64,000 nucleotides of DNA, from positions 1,054,001 to 1,118,000 of the forward strand of contig CAWDHQ010000001.1 of assembly GCA_963802215.1 (NCBI GenBank). The letters are read 5' to 3'. The translations under genes and the position numbers were made by a program. The notes under the pieces were generated by a model, which did not search any database, was not told the DNA's origin, and saw nothing but the letters and a program-made list of their open reading frames with translations. The first letter of the stretch is position 1. Each line of letters starts with the position of its first letter. Source of the DNA: SHZI01 sp963802215 (GTDB lineage Bacteria > Pseudomonadota > Gammaproteobacteria > Steroidobacterales > GCA-2729495). Positions 63,463 to 64,000 of the stretch are shown here, piece after piece.

Positions 63463-63480
63463 GTTGACGTATACGTCAAC
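63463..63480. promoter_or_regulatory. LiuR operator
   Basis: GTTGACGTATACGTCAAC is a perfect 18-base palindrome. It resembles known LiuR sites (TTKACGT-N-ACGTMAA type) and lies 22 bases upstream of the liuR TTG start, in the right place for autoregulation of the liu operon. Confidence 0.85.
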
Positions 63481-63529
63481 TATAGGCCGGAGGCCCGGCG
63501 CCGGGCAAGACATCCGTCACGGATTGGCG

Positions 63530-63623
63530 CGTAGGAGCGCCGACCGGCGCGACCCCCTTTCCGCTCGAGACTCGCGGACTCGATTCTCGCGGAAAGGGGG
63601 TCGCGCCGGTCGGCGCTCCTACG
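63530..63623. repeat. REP/BIME-like inverted repeat, second copy
   Basis: Two 35-base arms (63530-63564 and 63589-63623) are exact reverse complements, with a 24-base loop. The outer end CGTAGGAGCG and the following GCGACC are shared with the copy at 57125, so it is a second, longer variant of the same family. The tadA stop (TAG at 63619-63621) lies in its right arm. It fills most of the 177 bases between liuR and tadA. Confidence 0.88.
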
Positions 63624-64000
63624 GGCGACGCGCGCGGAAGAAGGCCTGGAGGATCTCGCGGCACTCGGCAGCCAGCACGCCGCCGGTCACGGCCACCCGG
63701 TGGTTGGCGGCCGGGCTGCCCAGCACGTCGATCACCGTGCCGGTGGCGCCGGCCCGCAGGTCCTCGCAGCCGTAGACGACCCGGGCCACCCGCGCGTGGA
63801 TCATGGCGCCGGCGCACATGGGGCACGGCTCCATGGTCACGTACAGGGTGCTGCCGGTAAGGCGGTAGTTGCGGAGCTGGCGGGCACCGGCCCGCAGCGC
63901 CTCGATCTCGGCGTGGGACGTGGGATCGGCGCTCCCGATGGGGCGGTTCCAGCCCTCCCCGATCACGACCCCTTCCAGTACCAGCACGGCCCCGACGGGC
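63619..64000 (-). CDS. tadA: tRNA-specific adenosine deaminase (5' end beyond window)
   Basis: The frame is open to the window edge on the minus strand. It converts A34 to inosine in tRNA-Arg(ACG). PVGAVLVLEGVVIGEGWNRPI, the zinc/catalytic SHAEIEAL and the second zinc motif EPCPMCAGAMIHARV are present, followed by a normal C-terminus. The last residues FFRARRP end at a TAG supplied by the REP element. Confidence 0.95.
   Translation of the reverse strand, partial: PVGAVLVLEGVVIGEGWNRPIGSADPTSHAEIEALRAGARQLRNYRLTGSTLYVTMEPCPMCAGAMIHARVARVVYGCEDLRAGATGTVIDVLGSPAANHRVAVTGGVLAAECREILQAFFRARRP

Overview
The window is high-GC (roughly two thirds G+C by eye), densely coded bacterial chromosome with no phage, insertion sequence or CRISPR array. 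The gene set points to a gammaproteobacterium: DUF1820 next to purL, a nrdR-ribD-ribE-ribBX-ribH-nusB-thiL-pgpA run, the LiuR regulon, an NsrR-type Rrf2 regulator, FNR and EttA. The genus cannot be read from this sequence. An environmental Xanthomonadales, Steroidobacterales or Chromatiales-like lineage fits, but that is inference.

Layout. 1-1140: oxidative-stress pair (Fe-S oxidoreductase fragment, rubrerythrin) with a perfect 21-bp palindrome in front. 1230-3191: xseB, a membrane protein overlapping it antisense, and an O-methyltransferase. 3279-8502: nitric-oxide island (quinol NO reductase, NsrR, HsmA-like membrane protein, DUF59 Fe-S assembly factor, NnrS-like membrane protein, bacterioferritin-like protein). 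8572-14610: a four-cysteine FNR followed by an unusual oxygenase cluster (two Rieske oxygenases, a PhyH dioxygenase, a PPOX flavoprotein and a KdoO-like dioxygenase) with three FNR-like boxes. 14659-19078: ABC exporter under a divergent TetR. 19099-25288: DUF2249 protein, RND pump, and a Ser/Thr kinase fused to a cyclic-nucleotide-binding domain.

25309-32397: translationally coupled housekeeping operon for riboflavin, thiamine, NusB, NrdR and GlyA. 32462-40227: deacetylase, EttA, DUF4145, PurL, DUF1820. 40351-44354: an orphan type VI-like FHA protein, then a Fur-box feoAB operon. 44421-51356: a Ca2+/Na+ antiporter coupled to a complete Mrp antiporter operon. 51292-55471: a red-chlorophyll-catabolite-reductase-like protein, a beta-hydroxyacid dehydrogenase, a membrane-anchored ferrochelatase-like protein, small unknown proteins and tRNA-Ser(CGA). 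55681-57180: MltF. 57189-63480: a LiuR-controlled branched-chain acyl-CoA operon in which MaoC and CitE-type enzymes occupy the places of LiuC and LiuE. 63619-64000: the end of tadA. Two long REP-type inverted repeats (57125-57192 and 63530-63623) supply the stop codons of three flanking genes.

How the parts fit. The left third describes a facultative anaerobe dealing with NO and O2: NsrR and FNR sense, NorZ reduces NO, and Fe-S repair and iron-storage genes sit beside them. The most unusual parts are the FNR-boxed oxygenase cluster, the tetrapyrrole-flavoured trio at 51292-54651, and the carboxylase alpha subunit that lacks most of its BT domain.
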